Shown here in pieces: positions 4,598-5,557 of a stretch of DNA of 5,557 nucleotides. Made by a program: the position numbers and the translations under genes. Origin of the DNA: Bacteroidota bacterium (lineage in GTDB: Bacteria; Bacteroidota; Bacteroidia; Flavobacteriales_D; JABDKJ01); assembly GCA_027621335.1 (NCBI GenBank), contig JAQCAN010000172.1, forward strand, positions 1 through 5,557, given 5' to 3'. The stretch's first letter is position 1. Each line of letters opens with the position of its first letter. A model generated the notes under the pieces. That model saw nothing but the letters and a program-made list of their open reading frames with translations. It ran no database searches and was not told where the DNA came from.

Positions 4598-5557
4598 ATG
4601 AGTAAACACATCCTTATCACTGGTGGTGCGGGCTTCATCGGAAGTCATGTCGTACGCCTATTCGTGACCAAGTATCCAGAGTACCAGATCTATAACCTGG
4701 ACAAGCTGACCTATGCAGGTAACCTGGAGAACCTGAAGGACACCGACCATTTGCCCAATTATCATTTCATCAAAGCGGACATCACAGAGAAGCTGGCCAT
4801 GGAAGAACTTTTCAAGGACCATGACTTCGATGGGGTCATCCATCTGGCTGCCGAGTCCCACGTTGACCGGAGCATCTCAGGGCCCGATGAGTTCGTGTTG
4901 ACCAATGTCATCGGTACAGTGAATCTGATGAATGCAGCTCGAAAGGCATGGAAAGATGACATGAAGGACAAGCGCTTCTACCATGTTTCCACAGACGAAG
5001 TCTATGGGTCACTCGGACCTGCTGGCGCCTTCACCGAGACCACTTCGTATGACCCAAGAAGCCCCTACTCGGCTTCCAAAGCCTCCAGCGACCACTTTGT
5101 GAGGGCCTTCCATCACACCTATGGCTTACCTGTGGTCATCAGCAATTGCTCTAACAATTACGGTCCGTATCAGTTCCCTGAGAAACTCATCCCTTTGATG
5201 ATCCATAACATCAAGAACGACCAACCACTGCCCGTCTATGGCAAAGGATTGAACATCCGTGATTGGTTATGGGTGGAGGATCATGCCCATGCCATCGATG
5301 TCATCTATCACGATGGGAAAGTGGGCGAGACTTACAACATTGGCGGGAATAACGAATGGACGAACATCGACTTGGTGAAGAGGCTCTGCAGCATCATGGA
5401 CCGCAAGTTGAACCGCTCAGAAGGTGAATCGGCTAAGAGTATCACCTATGTGCAGGACCGTGCCGGCCATGACATGCGCTATGCGATAGACGCCAGCAAG
5501 ATCAAGGCGGACCTCGGCTGGGAGCCGACCATCAGCTTTGATGAAGGCTTTGAGAAG
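4598..5557 (+). CDS. rmlB: dTDP-glucose 4,6-dehydratase RmlB (3' end cut by window)
   Basis: Cytoplasmic NAD-dependent extended short-chain dehydrogenase that converts dTDP-D-glucose to dTDP-4-keto-6-deoxy-D-glucose, the second step towards dTDP-L-rhamnose and related sugars for surface polysaccharides. 320 codons are present and stay open to the edge; the family is usually about 350 residues, so roughly 30 are missing. Visible motifs are the Rossmann GGAGFIG at 9-15, NLDKLTYAGN at 33-42 typical of RmlB, HLAAESHVDRS at 82-92, the catalytic STDEVYG at 131-137 (Thr132, Asp133, Glu134), YSASK at 157-161 (Tyr157, Lys161), SNNYGPYQFPEKLIP at 185-199 and RDWLWVEDHA at 221-230. The ATG must be right because the first strand starts at residue 4. 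Other rml or glycan genes may follow beyond the edge, but that cannot be seen. Confidence 0.97.
   Translation, partial: MSKHILITGGAGFIGSHVVRLFVTKYPEYQIYNLDKLTYAGNLENLKDTDHLPNYHFIKADITEKLAMEELFKDHDFDGVIHLAAESHVDRSISGPDEFVLTNVIGTVNLMNAARKAWKDDMKDKRFYHVSTDEVYGSLGPAGAFTETTSYDPRSPYSASKASSDHFVRAFHHTYGLPVVISNCSNNYGPYQFPEKLIPLMIHNIKNDQPLPVYGKGLNIRDWLWVEDHAHAIDVIYHDGKVGETYNIGGNNEWTNIDLVKRLCSIMDRKLNRSEGESAKSITYVQDRAGHDMRYAIDASKIKADLGWEPTISFDEGFEK

Noticed and set aside
4658..4971. Minus-strand open frames opposite the start of rmlB
   Set aside because: They are antisense to an RmlB sequence with all its catalytic motifs intact.

Overview
The window looks like an ordinary chromosomal segment of a Bacteroidota bacterium, probably of the Flavobacteriales type. 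Four things point there. The PdxJ and NAD kinase proteins read like the versions I know from that phylum. There are no clear Shine-Dalgarno sequences. Perfect copies of the Bacteroidota -7 promoter element (TAnnTTTG) sit just ahead of four genes. An Omp85-family outer-membrane protein implies a diderm envelope. Base composition looks near 50% GC by eye, which is high for typical Flavobacteriia, so I do not name a genus.

Layout. On the minus strand, positions 1-731 hold pdxJ (vitamin B6 synthesis). The first seven codons of a further gene overlap its stop codon (ATGA) and run off the left edge. A 106-bp divergent promoter region (732-837) separates these from five plus-strand genes: a CBS-CBS-ACT-like small-ligand-sensing protein (838-1500), a short Omp85-type protein with one POTRA domain and a beta-barrel (GTG start, 1517-2902), NAD kinase (2956-3834), a membrane-anchored TlpA/ResA-like thioredoxin (3926-4504), and rmlB, dTDP-glucose 4,6-dehydratase (4598 to the right edge, cut about 30 residues short of the usual length).

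How the genes relate. pdxJ and nadK make the cofactors PLP and NADP, and the CBS/ACT protein beside them could sense nucleotides. From memory, pdxJ, a CBS protein and nadK often lie near one another in Flavobacteria. The Omp85-like protein, the TlpA-like protein and RmlB serve the envelope: outer-membrane protein handling, periplasmic thiol redox and dTDP-sugar supply. The genes share a strand, but most gaps carry their own promoter-like element, so I favour a series of individually promoted genes over one tight operon.

I found no mobile element, CRISPR array, RNA gene or convincing new system. No gap between genes exceeds 106 bp. The points most worth a second look are the very short leaders predicted from the -7 elements (rmlB would be almost leaderless), the palindrome over the nadK promoter, and the one-POTRA Omp85 protein inserted between the CBS gene and nadK.
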